Shown one piece after another: positions 1 through 7,661 of a DNA stretch of 64,000 nucleotides (the first letter of the stretch is position 1; the number at the start of each line of letters is the position of its first letter). Below the pieces are notes generated by a model that saw only the letters and a program-made list of their open reading frames with translations, was not told where the DNA came from and made no database searches. The position numbers and the translations under genes were made by a program. The DNA comes from Lachnospiraceae bacterium (lineage in GTDB: Bacteria > Bacillota > Clostridia > Lachnospirales > Lachnospiraceae), in NCBI GenBank assembly GCA_021199495.1, contig JAJQHY010000012.1, forward strand, positions 1 through 64,000. Reading direction: 5' to 3'.

Positions 1-297
1 AAGCCATAAAACTCCTGATTATGTCTCTGGAAATAACCCCTGTAATATTCTCAATAGCGATTCCAACATACAGGCAGCCGCCGAAAAAAACGTCGATCTT
101 GTGACCACAAACCTTACAGGAGTACCAACACCTGACATCTTTGCAGATTTTGAATGCCAATTTTTTTCCATATTGATTTCCTTTCAATACAATTTTCTAT
201 TAAGCCATAAGGTGCTGATTTTGAGCCCCTTATAATTATAAGCCAAGTGTTTATGAGAATTCTTCAGGTTTGATTAATGATGATAAATAAACCATTT
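1..297. other. Left flank with no assignable gene
   Basis: I see no complete gene here. On the minus strand a frame without a convincing start is open from about 200 to the window edge. It carries a CxxC motif (CKVCGHKID), so it could be the start or remnant of a neighbouring polysaccharide-locus gene, but I cannot assign it. The rest is AT-rich sequence downstream of the truncated flippase gene. Confidence 0.3.
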
Positions 298-1407
298 TTA
301 CTTTCCATTAGCCTTTATTTTGTATAAAATTTTATTAACTAACTGATTAATGATCTCCCTCGTCAATTTTTCTTTCGTAATCAGTAAAAACAGTCCATAT
401 ATACCAAAGAAAAGCGAAGCCGTAATGAATAATGTAACAAAATTACCTAAGCCATAATGAACAACCCAGTAGGAACCAACAGTTCCCAGAAGTACCCCGA
501 TCATGATTTTCCAGTAAGCAATCCCTTTGAACGCCCCGGAAATATCATTCTTCAAAGCTGTATACTGAACAACCAGTACAGTAAATTCAGCCGCTAACGT
601 GCCGATCGCCGCGCCAGATGAAGCAAGGCGAGGAATCAAAATGGCATTCAGTATTAAATCCACTACCGCACCAGCTATTTCAGAATAAAGTACCACCTTC
701 TCTTTTCCAAGCGGCACCAGTATCTGTATGCCCAGAACATTGGTAATGCCAATCAGAAGCAATGTCGGCATGATAATCTGCATTGGAACGATGGATCCTG
801 CATATGCACTGCCAGATAGAAAGTAAATCCCCTGCTTTGCATATAATATAAAATACAGCATAAGCGGAGTCGCCAGAACAAAGACAAAATTCAGAGCTTT
901 TGCCGTAATTCTTTTAAACTCATCCATTAAACCATGTTCTACATAGTATGACGAACGAGGCAGCAAAACAGTTCCAAGAGAAGTCACCACACTCACAAGG
1001 ATCGATTTGATTTTAACTGCCGCATTATAATAGCCAACATCCTCGTCCGTCTTCATAAATCCAAGCATAACGGTATCCAGATGCGTGTAAATGGTGGTCG
1101 CACAGGACATGGCAAAAAATACTCCCACCGCCTTCATATGACGAAGAGGATGATAGTTCCCAACAGGCTTCATATCAATATATTTATGAACATTCACAAA
1201 ATTAAATATATTGGAAGCCGATGAAGCCAGTATCGAAATGCCTCCGTAAATCACGTAATCGTCCTGCTCGTGGATTAACGCGAACATTGCAATCAAGGCA
1301 ATGAATTTGAAAATAATGGAGCGAATCGTGATGCATGTATATTGCTCCAGCGCTTTGTACAGCCATTCCATCCCAATAGAAGTCAGAATAATGGTAAAAC
1401 TGACCAC
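298..1407 (-). pseudogene. 5'-truncated Wzx-type polysaccharide flippase
   Basis: Multi-pass membrane protein of the polysaccharide transport (PST/Wzx) family, which flips lipid-linked sugar repeat units across the cytoplasmic membrane. The 369 residues show about ten hydrophobic segments and the family-typical stretch GMEWLYKALEQYTCITIRS near the N-terminus. In intact homologs that stretch lies roughly 100 residues into a protein of about 470, so the first two or three helices are missing here. The reading frame upstream of the GTG at 1407 closes at a TGA within about 35 bases and no Shine-Dalgarno site fits it. The break coincides with the left end of the mobile element, so I read this as a chromosomal gene cut by insertion. 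The missing 5' part should lie beyond the far end of the element, outside this window. Confidence 0.75.
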
Positions 1408-1463
1408 TACGTATAATGTCCTATCCTCCTCCTGTTGTCAACTAAGGAACAACTTTTTTTGCG

Positions 1464-1494
1464 AAAAAAAGAGCCTCCGATCACTCAGAAGCTC
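1464..1494 (-). terminator. Intrinsic terminator of recombination module 1
   Basis: Read leftward, a nine-pair stem with G-U pairs (AGCTTCTGA with TCGGAGGCT) is followed by seven T. It lies 73 bases past the last gene of module 1 and about 60 bases before the truncated flippase, so it insulates the element from chromosomal sequence. Confidence 0.7.
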
Positions 1495-1566
1495 AAAGTA
1501 TTTTCTATATTCACTTTAGAACAAACGTTCTGTTTTTCTATACAAATGCAGGATGGTGCAATTCTC

Positions 1567-1983
1567 TTATTTATCTATGCTATACAAGCTGTTGTTTTTC
1601 AAATCAAAAACGACAACATTATAATTCTCATAATACAGCCCAGGGACATGGTATGTCCCCTGATGATCGAGGACGTTCCTGTCCATCAGCGTATCAGTAA
1701 ACGCCTTGCTTTTAAATTCCATCTTTTTTTCTGAAAATAAAATATTATCCGGAACCTTAAACGACATCTGCTCTTTATCGGCACATGGCATTACCATGAT
1801 GGAATCCCATGCCTCATTGACTTTAAAACAGACATATCCTGGCACACCCAGAACACGGATCACATCTTTTGTCAGAAAAATGCGCGCACGTCTACCATAG
1901 ATACTCATCTGCAGATTTACGCGTGTCGTTTTTGTTTTCCAGAGTTTTTCCTGCGCATTGCTTATTGTCTCTGTCACTTCCAC
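1567..1983 (-). CDS. Recombinase-associated small protein
   Basis: A 138-residue protein of unknown function and last gene of module 1. Its GTG start lies inside the end of the preceding gene (about 10 bp overlap), which suggests translational coupling. Residues 22-130 follow the pattern of the domain at residues 76-190 of the 309-residue neighbour and residues 454-560 of the 654-residue recombinase: a hydrophobic strand around RIFLTKDVIRVLGVPGYV, a short strand ending in MVMPC, a helix after FKSKAF, and a closing hydrophobic strand (VVVFDL). I infer that it works with that recombinase, perhaps in DNA binding or synapsis. No catalytic motif is visible. An AbrB-like beta fold is a possible alternative reading. 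Confidence 0.6.
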   Translation of the reverse strand: MEVTETISNAQEKLWKTKTTRVNLQMSIYGRRARIFLTKDVIRVLGVPGYVCFKVNEAWDSIMVMPCADKEQMSFKVPDNILFSEKKMEFKSKAFTDTLMDRNVLDHQGTYHVPGLYYENYNVVVFDLKNNSLYSIDK

Positions 1984-2903
1984 ACCCCTGTTTCTTTATT
2001 TTTGGTTTCCGGTTCCATTTGAAGCTCTCTATGTATTTCTTCACGGGTATCAGCATTAGATATCATACCATTATCCATAACGGCTGAGGCAGTTTCCCGC
2101 TTCTCTCCGTAATTTTCCACAGAAGCCATTTTCGCAGCTGCCTTCTCATCTGCAATCAGATCGGCATAAGTCTTTCCCCTATATTCTTCGAGGTACTCGA
2201 ACATGTTAATCTGTCTGGTCTCCATGTAATCATTGTAGGATTTTCCAATCCTGTTTTTATAGAAATCCGGATAATATTTCACCTGGCGTTTCTTCGTCTC
2301 TCCAGTCTCCTTATCAACATATTCCTCCGGTACTGATGAGAACATTATCGCCTCTTCCAGTTCAAAAACCAGCACTAATCCTTGGGCAGAATTTGCTACA
2401 TAACCCAAGACTTTATACCGGCAGTCTTCTTTCCAGTTCATCATCCGATAAATATTGTAAACAAAATCAGGCGAAGTAATATCCCTATTCGTCCATTGTC
2501 CATCTTTCTGCCGTTTTCTTGCCCATGCCACAGAAGCGTTTTCTTCTTCTGCGCACATCACGATGGTCAGTTTCTTTTTGCCAACATGAATAAGAGGAAG
2601 AATAAATTCAACTCCCTCAAACAGACGGATACACGCCATATTAAACGTCAACTTTCCTCTCTTAATGCTGACCGCCGGTTTTTTCAACATGGAAAACTGT
2701 GTACGGGGAGGCATTTCATATCCATCCAAATCTTCATATTCAAGTTTTCTGTCCTGTGCCTGTCTGGATTTAACAAGCAAGCGGATCAACTCCTGGTCAC
2801 TGATATTATAGGATTCTCCAGATTTTTGTTTTTCCGCAGAACTGGCTGCAGCCTTTTCCTCTACTACATTATTCACATTTTCTGTCTGCCCGATATTTTC
2901 CAT
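1974..2903 (-). CDS. Recombinase-associated 'integrase'-type accessory protein
   Basis: A 309-residue protein found beside large serine recombinases in clostridial elements and often annotated simply as integrase, although I see no recombinase catalytic motif. Residues 1-60 are polar and acidic. Residues 76-190 form the domain shared with both neighbours (core motifs KLTFNMACIRLFEGV and YRMMNWKEDCRYKVLG). The segment after 190 contains a KETGE turn and an Asn/Tyr-rich motif, YPDFYKNRIGKSYND. It starts 19 bases downstream of the recombinase stop and overlaps the next gene. The likely role is a partner subunit of the 654-residue recombinase; that is inferred from context and domain sharing. Confidence 0.6.
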   Translation of the reverse strand: MENIGQTENVNNVVEEKAAASSAEKQKSGESYNISDQELIRLLVKSRQAQDRKLEYEDLDGYEMPPRTQFSMLKKPAVSIKRGKLTFNMACIRLFEGVEFILPLIHVGKKKLTIVMCAEEENASVAWARKRQKDGQWTNRDITSPDFVYNIYRMMNWKEDCRYKVLGYVANSAQGLVLVFELEEAIMFSSVPEEYVDKETGETKKRQVKYYPDFYKNRIGKSYNDYMETRQINMFEYLEEYRGKTYADLIADEKAAAKMASVENYGEKRETASAVMDNGMISNADTREEIHRELQMEPETKNKETGVWK

Positions 2904-2922
2904 GTCAATACCCTTTCGTCCC

Positions 2923-4887
2923 CTACATAGACATTAATAAATCATCGATCTCATCCAAAATATCCTGCCTGGTCGGAATCGTTCCAATGACAGGATTATC
3001 AACAAGCATTCCACATCCGGAAATATCCTCATATGTAAGCGAATCTAAAATAGAATCTCTGCGCTTTCTGATCGGATAAAGTGAACCCTTACGCCTTTTG
3101 GTCTCTGAAGGATTTTTTAATTCGCTGTTTGTAATCGGAATATACCTCGAAGACAATTTTGCCTGTTCTTCATTTACTAATTCAGCAGCCTGCCGCGAAG
3201 CCTTATTCTTTACCACCTGCGGTTCGTCAAGGTAAAAAGCCATGGCCTTATGGTTCCCGCGTTCCCGCATAATGCCACGGAAACGGAAGCTGTAATCCTG
3301 AATCCAGTCCATTTCTTCATATACCGCCTTGCAGAATGCTTTTGTACTGAATGAAGAAATCGCACTGCCGTCATCCGTAAATATATTAAATCCGCAGGTC
3401 TCATCGCTATCCCTGATAATAATCATCTGCAGAAGCGGATGATACAACAGTTCCACAAATTGAACTCCTGAAAAACGTTCCAGACATTTACTGTTGAACT
3501 TTATCCGAGACTGCGAAATTGTAAGGGTTGGGGTATCTCTACCAATAAAGTAGGCGCTGTACGGGACATAATAACCGCTGAAATCCATAGACATAACCTT
3601 ACAGTGTTCATCGCCACTAATGATGTGCGCTTCCTGTTCAATCGCAGCATACTCCTCGTCACTGTAAGCAATACGGGACAGGTTTTTCATCATATCCCTG
3701 TTTACACCATTGAAGCACGGGTTTACACTGACAAACCCCTGCAGTCCACCGGAACAAATCACTCTCACATCCGGTATACTATAACCGGTCGCCCTGCTCG
3801 AAACTGCCAGCTTCGCAGCCTTTGCGATCTCAGGCGTTACAATTCCCTCATGATGTCCTTCTACATACGCAGATACCCGTTCTCCTTCATTTTTCTTGGA
3901 CTTATGGTCTACATAGTCAACGACAACCGTTTTTCTCGCTTCCAGATCACCCCAGCGCCGCTCATTCGATAAAATGCCACTGACCATTCCCTCATTCCAT
4001 TCTGTTCTTCCTTTCAGAGTCGGGCGTTTTTTCTCTGTCAGGATTTCTGCAATTCTCGTAAGTCCATACCCAGCCAAAGCCGCCATGTAAATAAATCTTA
4101 CAGTCACAGCTTCATCCTCTTGGATGATAAGCCTCCCGTCTTTTGTGTGCCGATAGCCCAGCAAATCTGAAACCGGATACTGCCCCATAATAATTCTCTG
4201 GTCATAAGACAAAAACATACGACTGCTCTTCGTGGCGGATTCCCAATCGGCCAGCATCGCATGGATGGAAAGACTCTGCATGGAATCCTCTTTCAGTGTA
4301 TAGATATTTTCAGTCTCAAAGTACACACCCACCGGATGTGACGGATTTTTCGTTTTTAATTGCCTGATCACATTCATGCAATCTGACATATTCCTTGCAA
4401 ATCGGGAAACACTGGCGCAGATAATCAGATCAAAATCCTTTTTTCCGGCATCCTCTATCATCTGGTTAAATGCGGTTCTGTGCTTCATGGAAGTACCAGA
4501 CTTACCTTCATCACTATATATTTTCTGCATCGTCCAGTTCGGAGTATCCTCAATTTTTTTCGAATAGTACAATGTCTGATTTTCTATAGATGAAACCTGT
4601 TCCTCACTCTTTGTGCTGACGCGGGCGTAAACAGCCACTGACATATCCCCATCTGTGATTGAAGGCTGAGGTTTTGCTGGATGCAACGTCACATTTCCGG
4701 TCTGTGTATTCCGTATTCTGTTGCGAATTTCCTCCTTATTCGCTGCCAGTTCTTCATGCCGCCGCTGCCAGTCACTTAAATGAGCAGACTTTGTGGAGTC
4801 TGATTGTTCAGTCTCCTCTTCGGTATCCCCGATACGGCTCTTCTCCTCATCTGCAGACAATTCTTCATGCAGCTCTTCTTGTTCCAT
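2923..4887 (-). CDS. Large serine recombinase with non-canonical C-terminal domain
   Basis: A 654-residue site-specific recombinase. Residues 1-83 are an acidic extension. The resolvase catalytic domain follows, with the nucleophile at Ser91 (VYARVSTKSEE) and the arginine motif SRFARN near 161-166. The recombinase DNA-binding domain spans about 240-330. Instead of the usual CxxC zinc ribbon it has a GLQGFVSVNP segment (381-390) and then a domain at 454-560 that resembles the two downstream proteins. All key catalytic residues I can check are present, so it should be active. Its position next to the element boundary makes it the best candidate for integration at this site. It is separated by 18 bases from the upstream degenerate resolvase gene. 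Confidence 0.85.
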   Translation of the reverse strand: MEQEELHEELSADEEKSRIGDTEEETEQSDSTKSAHLSDWQRRHEELAANKEEIRNRIRNTQTGNVTLHPAKPQPSITDGDMSVAVYARVSTKSEEQVSSIENQTLYYSKKIEDTPNWTMQKIYSDEGKSGTSMKHRTAFNQMIEDAGKKDFDLIICASVSRFARNMSDCMNVIRQLKTKNPSHPVGVYFETENIYTLKEDSMQSLSIHAMLADWESATKSSRMFLSYDQRIIMGQYPVSDLLGYRHTKDGRLIIQEDEAVTVRFIYMAALAGYGLTRIAEILTEKKRPTLKGRTEWNEGMVSGILSNERRWGDLEARKTVVVDYVDHKSKKNEGERVSAYVEGHHEGIVTPEIAKAAKLAVSSRATGYSIPDVRVICSGGLQGFVSVNPCFNGVNRDMMKNLSRIAYSDEEYAAIEQEAHIISGDEHCKVMSMDFSGYYVPYSAYFIGRDTPTLTISQSRIKFNSKCLERFSGVQFVELLYHPLLQMIIIRDSDETCGFNIFTDDGSAISSFSTKAFCKAVYEEMDWIQDYSFRFRGIMRERGNHKAMAFYLDEPQVVKNKASRQAAELVNEEQAKLSSRYIPITNSELKNPSETKRRKGSLYPIRKRRDSILDSLTYEDISGCGMLVDNPVIGTIPTRQDILDEIDDLLMSM

Positions 4888-4905
4888 ATTCGTCTTTTCC
4901 TCCTG

Positions 4906-5385
4906 TTATTTCTCTATTTCAAGCAGAAGCCTCTTCTTCCACTTCGTATAATCATCGGAGTATAGACCCACGTAATCATCCGCCATCTTTTTAAGAGCCT
5001 GCTTCTGACCGTCCTCGTTCCGGATTGTGTCAATATGGTATTCCCTGTCCTCTGTCAGCAAATCTATCTGATATGGCAGATCGAAAATATATTTCAACAG
5101 AAAACACAGTTCTTGCGTATTCGCAGCAAAATAACCTTTGGTCTGAGCCTCAATACAGCTGATTTTTCCCAACGTACAGTCCTTCAGCAGCCGCACCATT
5201 TCCGGGCGCTTCGGAATCATCTTCTGGCCTGTGATATCTATGTACACACCAACAAGAATTACTCTGCTGTCATCCGCATATTTCTTCTCGTAATACTCAC
5301 GGTGATACGAAATCGCCTGCTCTGCATTTCTCTCCCACAGCTTAGCCAGTTTCACGTATCCGGCGAGTCTAATCCTGTCTGCCAT
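4906..5385 (-). CDS. Catalytically dead resolvase-domain protein
   Basis: A 159-residue protein that follows the N-terminal domain of large serine recombinases: AGYVKLAKLWERN corresponds to the usual YVRLSxED strand, a helix follows, then KRPEMVRLL and GKISCI. The catalytic serine position is Ala14, and the arginine motif (normally KDLSRLGRD) reads AQTKGYFAAN with no arginine. There is no recombinase domain or zinc ribbon. It therefore cannot cleave DNA by the known mechanism and could act as a dimerisation partner or regulator of the neighbouring active recombinase. It lies between the ATPase and the active recombinase in one operon, and its length argues for a maintained protein rather than a random remnant. 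Confidence 0.6.
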   Translation of the reverse strand: MADRIRLAGYVKLAKLWERNAEQAISYHREYYEKKYADDSRVILVGVYIDITGQKMIPKRPEMVRLLKDCTLGKISCIEAQTKGYFAANTQELCFLLKYIFDLPYQIDLLTEDREYHIDTIRNEDGQKQALKKMADDYVGLYSDDYTKWKKRLLLEIEK

Positions 5386-5445
5386 TTATCGCTTATCTCT
5401 CCTTGTAGTACGCCCACTCCTGATAGCGCAAAATGCTAACGACGC

Positions 5446-6438
5446 TTATTCAGTATTTTGCTTCTGTCCTAAAGTCCAGTACCACTCCTGCCTTGTACGG
5501 TAACTTTGAACCCCCATTTCCTGTTTTGCCATCTGCGCAGTTCTCCGGCCAATCCCCTCATCATGAAGACGCATAAATATTTCTTTTGACCTCATATCCC
5601 CATCTGTCAAATATTTTTTGATAAGAAAAACAGCTTTATCCTGCTTAGTTTCAAATTGAGGGATCGCATTCCTATCCGGGACATGAACAGCACATGAACT
5701 CGTACTGCTCACAAGCCATTTAAAACCACTTCCCGGACGTATTTCGTATCGTATTTCGTCCCCCACCGGAGCCAAACTGTTCTTAATCTGACGGACAATC
5801 CGAATATCCTCATCTTCCTCGTCACGTTCTACCTGCAGTACGCTTCTCACCGCTGCCACCACATCAATGCTTCCCAAGCTACGATAAATATTTTTAGAGC
5901 CTTCCTTCTTATTTAAATGGCCGATAAGTACAATAGCGCAGTCATAAGTTGATGCCCAGATTCCGAGCCTGTGCATCAGTTTCCTTGCTCTGCCCGCGAC
6001 CTGAAGATCAGCATCATTCCCAACGTAAGCCTGCACTGGATCAATTACAACAAGCCAGGGACGAAAGCTGGCAATCGACTGCCGGATGCGCTCGTCATCT
6101 AACGTCAATCCTCCATGTGTTTCTTCATCAATGAATGCAACATTCCCACAATTAGCCCCACAGCTTTCCAACCGCGGCTTTATGGTATCTTCCACGCCAT
6201 CTTCTGAACACTGGTAGATTACACGATGAGGTCGTCCGAATGCTTGTCCATCAGGGGTAGTACCGCCATTTGAAATCGCAGCAATCAAATTCAGCATCAT
6301 CGTGGATTTTCCATCTCCCGGATCGCCCTGAAGAAGCGTCAATTTCCCAAGTGCGATGAATGGATACCACAGCCACTGCACCTGCGTAGTACAGACATCA
6401 CTGTATAATTTTATCCCACTGCAGCTATTCTCGCTCAT
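5446..6438 (-). CDS. RepA-like AAA ATPase
   Basis: A P-loop ATPase of the AAA_25/RepA hexameric-helicase-like family. Walker A is GDPGDGKST (near residue 46 counted from the upstream GTG) and Walker B is LVVIDPVQAY near residue 136; a sensor-like LIGHLNKKEGSKNIYRSLGS segment follows. The C-terminal ~80 residues resemble a winged helix (DKAVFLIKKYL...IFMRL). I prefer the ATG at 6438, preceded by GGGAG, over a GTG at 6462 without a ribosome site. It is the first gene of module 1 and is divergent from an XRE regulator. An ATPase in the same operon as a recombinase suggests replication or ATP-dependent remodelling during transposition; this role is inferred. Confidence 0.75.
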   Translation of the reverse strand: MSENSCSGIKLYSDVCTTQVQWLWYPFIALGKLTLLQGDPGDGKSTMMLNLIAAISNGGTTPDGQAFGRPHRVIYQCSEDGVEDTIKPRLESCGANCGNVAFIDEETHGGLTLDDERIRQSIASFRPWLVVIDPVQAYVGNDADLQVAGRARKLMHRLGIWASTYDCAIVLIGHLNKKEGSKNIYRSLGSIDVVAAVRSVLQVERDEEDEDIRIVRQIKNSLAPVGDEIRYEIRPGSGFKWLVSSTSSCAVHVPDRNAIPQFETKQDKAVFLIKKYLTDGDMRSKEIFMRLHDEGIGRRTAQMAKQEMGVQSYRTRQEWYWTLGQKQNTE

Positions 6439-6526
6439 TTTGTCTCCCTGTCCTGTTGACACAGATGTTGTTATCGCTTTTCTTTTTTATTTTTTTATTG
6501 TACACCAGTGATTGCGAAATTACATC

Positions 6527-6578
6527 GGACTGGTTGTCCGCTTGACGCCGAAAAAGCGGACAATCAGTCCGCTTTTTT
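6527..6578. repeat. Inverted repeat in the divergent promoter region
   Basis: Two 15-base arms at 6527-6541 and 6556-6570 are inverted copies with one mismatch (GGACTGGTTGTCCGC). The right arm also forms its own stem GCGGAC-AATCA-GTCCGC (6556-6572) followed by six T. The element lies between the ATPase and XRE genes. It could be an operator for the XRE protein, a terminator, or a binding site for the ATPase. Confidence 0.55.
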
Positions 6579-6649
6579 GCTTAAGAATGCAATGCTGATA
6601 GGAAGGTTTTTCTTTGCAGTCTTACTTCAAAAATTTATTCTAAAACCCG

Positions 6650-6678
6650 TTGCTATAGGCTTTTTCAAAGCTAATAAT
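6650..6678 (+). promoter_or_regulatory. Possible promoter of the XRE gene
   Basis: TTGCTA and AATAAT are separated by 17 bases and lie about 45 bases before the start codon. The match to sigma-A consensus is moderate. Confidence 0.35.
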
Positions 6679-6724
6679 TGTTGTGTTTCATGCGGGCAAT
6701 AAGTAAGAAAGAGAGGCAATGCTT

Positions 6725-7066
6725 ATGTCCATTGATTATGACAAATTAGGGAAGCGCATCTGTAGCTTCCGCACAAAACAAGGTTTGACACAGGATGATC
6801 TCGCGGAAAAATCCAATCTGTCCCGTGACCATATCTACAAGGTAGAAGTCGGCAAGAGAACTCTCAGCCTGGATTCTCTTGTTGCTATTGCAAATGCTCT
6901 CGGCACCTCATCTGATGATCTGTTGGTAGACAGTCTGGAGCATCCAACTTCAACATCCGGCAGTGAACTACACCGCCTTTTGTTGGACTGTAATGAAATC
7001 GAAGAAGAGATTCTCACCCGTACCGTGAAGGAATTGAAAGCAATCCTTTACGGACTTGGAATCTGA
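6725..7066 (+). CDS. XRE-family helix-turn-helix regulator
   Basis: A 113-residue transcriptional regulator. Residues 5-60 form a Cro/CI-type HTH (GLTQDDLAEKSNLSRDHIYK, then LDSLVAIANALG). The C-terminal half is acidic and may mediate dimerisation. I chose the ATG at 6725 because GAGAGG lies 8 bases upstream; the ATG at 6719 is only 2 bases from it. The gene is the only rightward one between the two recombination modules and is divergent from the module 1 operon, so it probably represses or autoregulates across the shared intergenic region containing the 6527-6578 inverted repeat. Confidence 0.85.
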   Translation: MSIDYDKLGKRICSFRTKQGLTQDDLAEKSNLSRDHIYKVEVGKRTLSLDSLVAIANALGTSSDDLLVDSLEHPTSTSGSELHRLLLDCNEIEEEILTRTVKELKAILYGLGI

Positions 7067-7078
7067 TCAGTAAATAAA

Positions 7079-7145
7079 ATGCCCGCATAAGCCCCTGACT
7101 GTACCTTGAATTTATTCAAAGTACAGTCACTGACTTATGCGGGCA
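7079..7145 (+). terminator. Long palindrome after the XRE gene
   Basis: An imperfect palindrome of 67 bases: outer arms ATGCCCGCATAAG and CTTATGCGGGCAT, inner arms around TGACTGTAC and GTACAGTCA. It begins 12 bases after the XRE stop. There is no long T run, so termination or mRNA stabilisation are both possible. Confidence 0.5.
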
Positions 7146-7355
7146 TATCATAATCAGAGACTTTCAGTATTGCAGCTTGCAAAGTCAACGTATTTTAGCG
7201 CTCTTCCAAAAATCTCAGCGAGAATTTTTCTCAAAGTCACGAGTCACTCCATTGAAAATTATCGCCCATTTAGGCTGTAATTTTCAATCACCTCTGCTAT
7301 TCCCCACCGGATTTCATCTGTCTGAACATCTTTCCCCGCGGTTCTGCTCTCTCTT
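7146..7355. other. Palindromic non-coding segment between recombination modules
   Basis: No gene is visible. It contains a near-perfect short palindrome at about 7208-7229 (AAAAATCTC-AGC-GAGAATTTTT) and a perfect 11-base inverted repeat, ATTGAAAATTA at 7251-7261 with TAATTTTCAAT at 7278-7288, with GCC/GGC inside. It lies just past the last gene of the seven-recombinase operon, where an attachment site or terminator would be expected. Which of these it is cannot be decided from sequence alone. Confidence 0.5.
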
Positions 7356-7661
7356 TCACGACCAGATAAAATTATGCAGCGCCGAGTGCAGTGTTGATAC
7401 AACGGCCACAAGGTACGCCGCAACGTGCGGAATCAGGAACAGGAAAAAGCCGCCTCCCAGCATCCGCACCACAGTTGCCCCGTCCTCAAGTCCGAAGCCA
7501 AAGCTCAACACAGCTGTCATGGCGATGATAAATGCCAACACATAGAAAATCCATGCGGAACAGAATACGCAGAAGTTTCCAATCCACTCTATCACCCACG
7601 CAACGAACATTACCGGTAAAAGTATCAGTTTCAATCCCATTCTAATCAGTCTCACTGTCAT
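7356..7661 (-). CDS. Small multi-pass membrane protein of the recombinase operon
   Basis: A 101-residue hydrophobic protein with about three membrane segments (around LILLPVMFVAWVIEWIG, IFYVLAFIIAMTAVLSFGF and GGGFFLFLIPHVAAYLVAVV). The start at 7661 overlaps the stop of the preceding recombinase by 4 bases (ATGA), which argues for this start over the more upstream ATG. It is the last gene of module 2. I do not recognise its function; co-expression with recombinases suggests a role in element biology. Confidence 0.6.
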   Translation of the reverse strand: MTVRLIRMGLKLILLPVMFVAWVIEWIGNFCVFCSAWIFYVLAFIIAMTAVLSFGFGLEDGATVVRMLGGGFFLFLIPHVAAYLVAVVSTLHSALHNFIWS

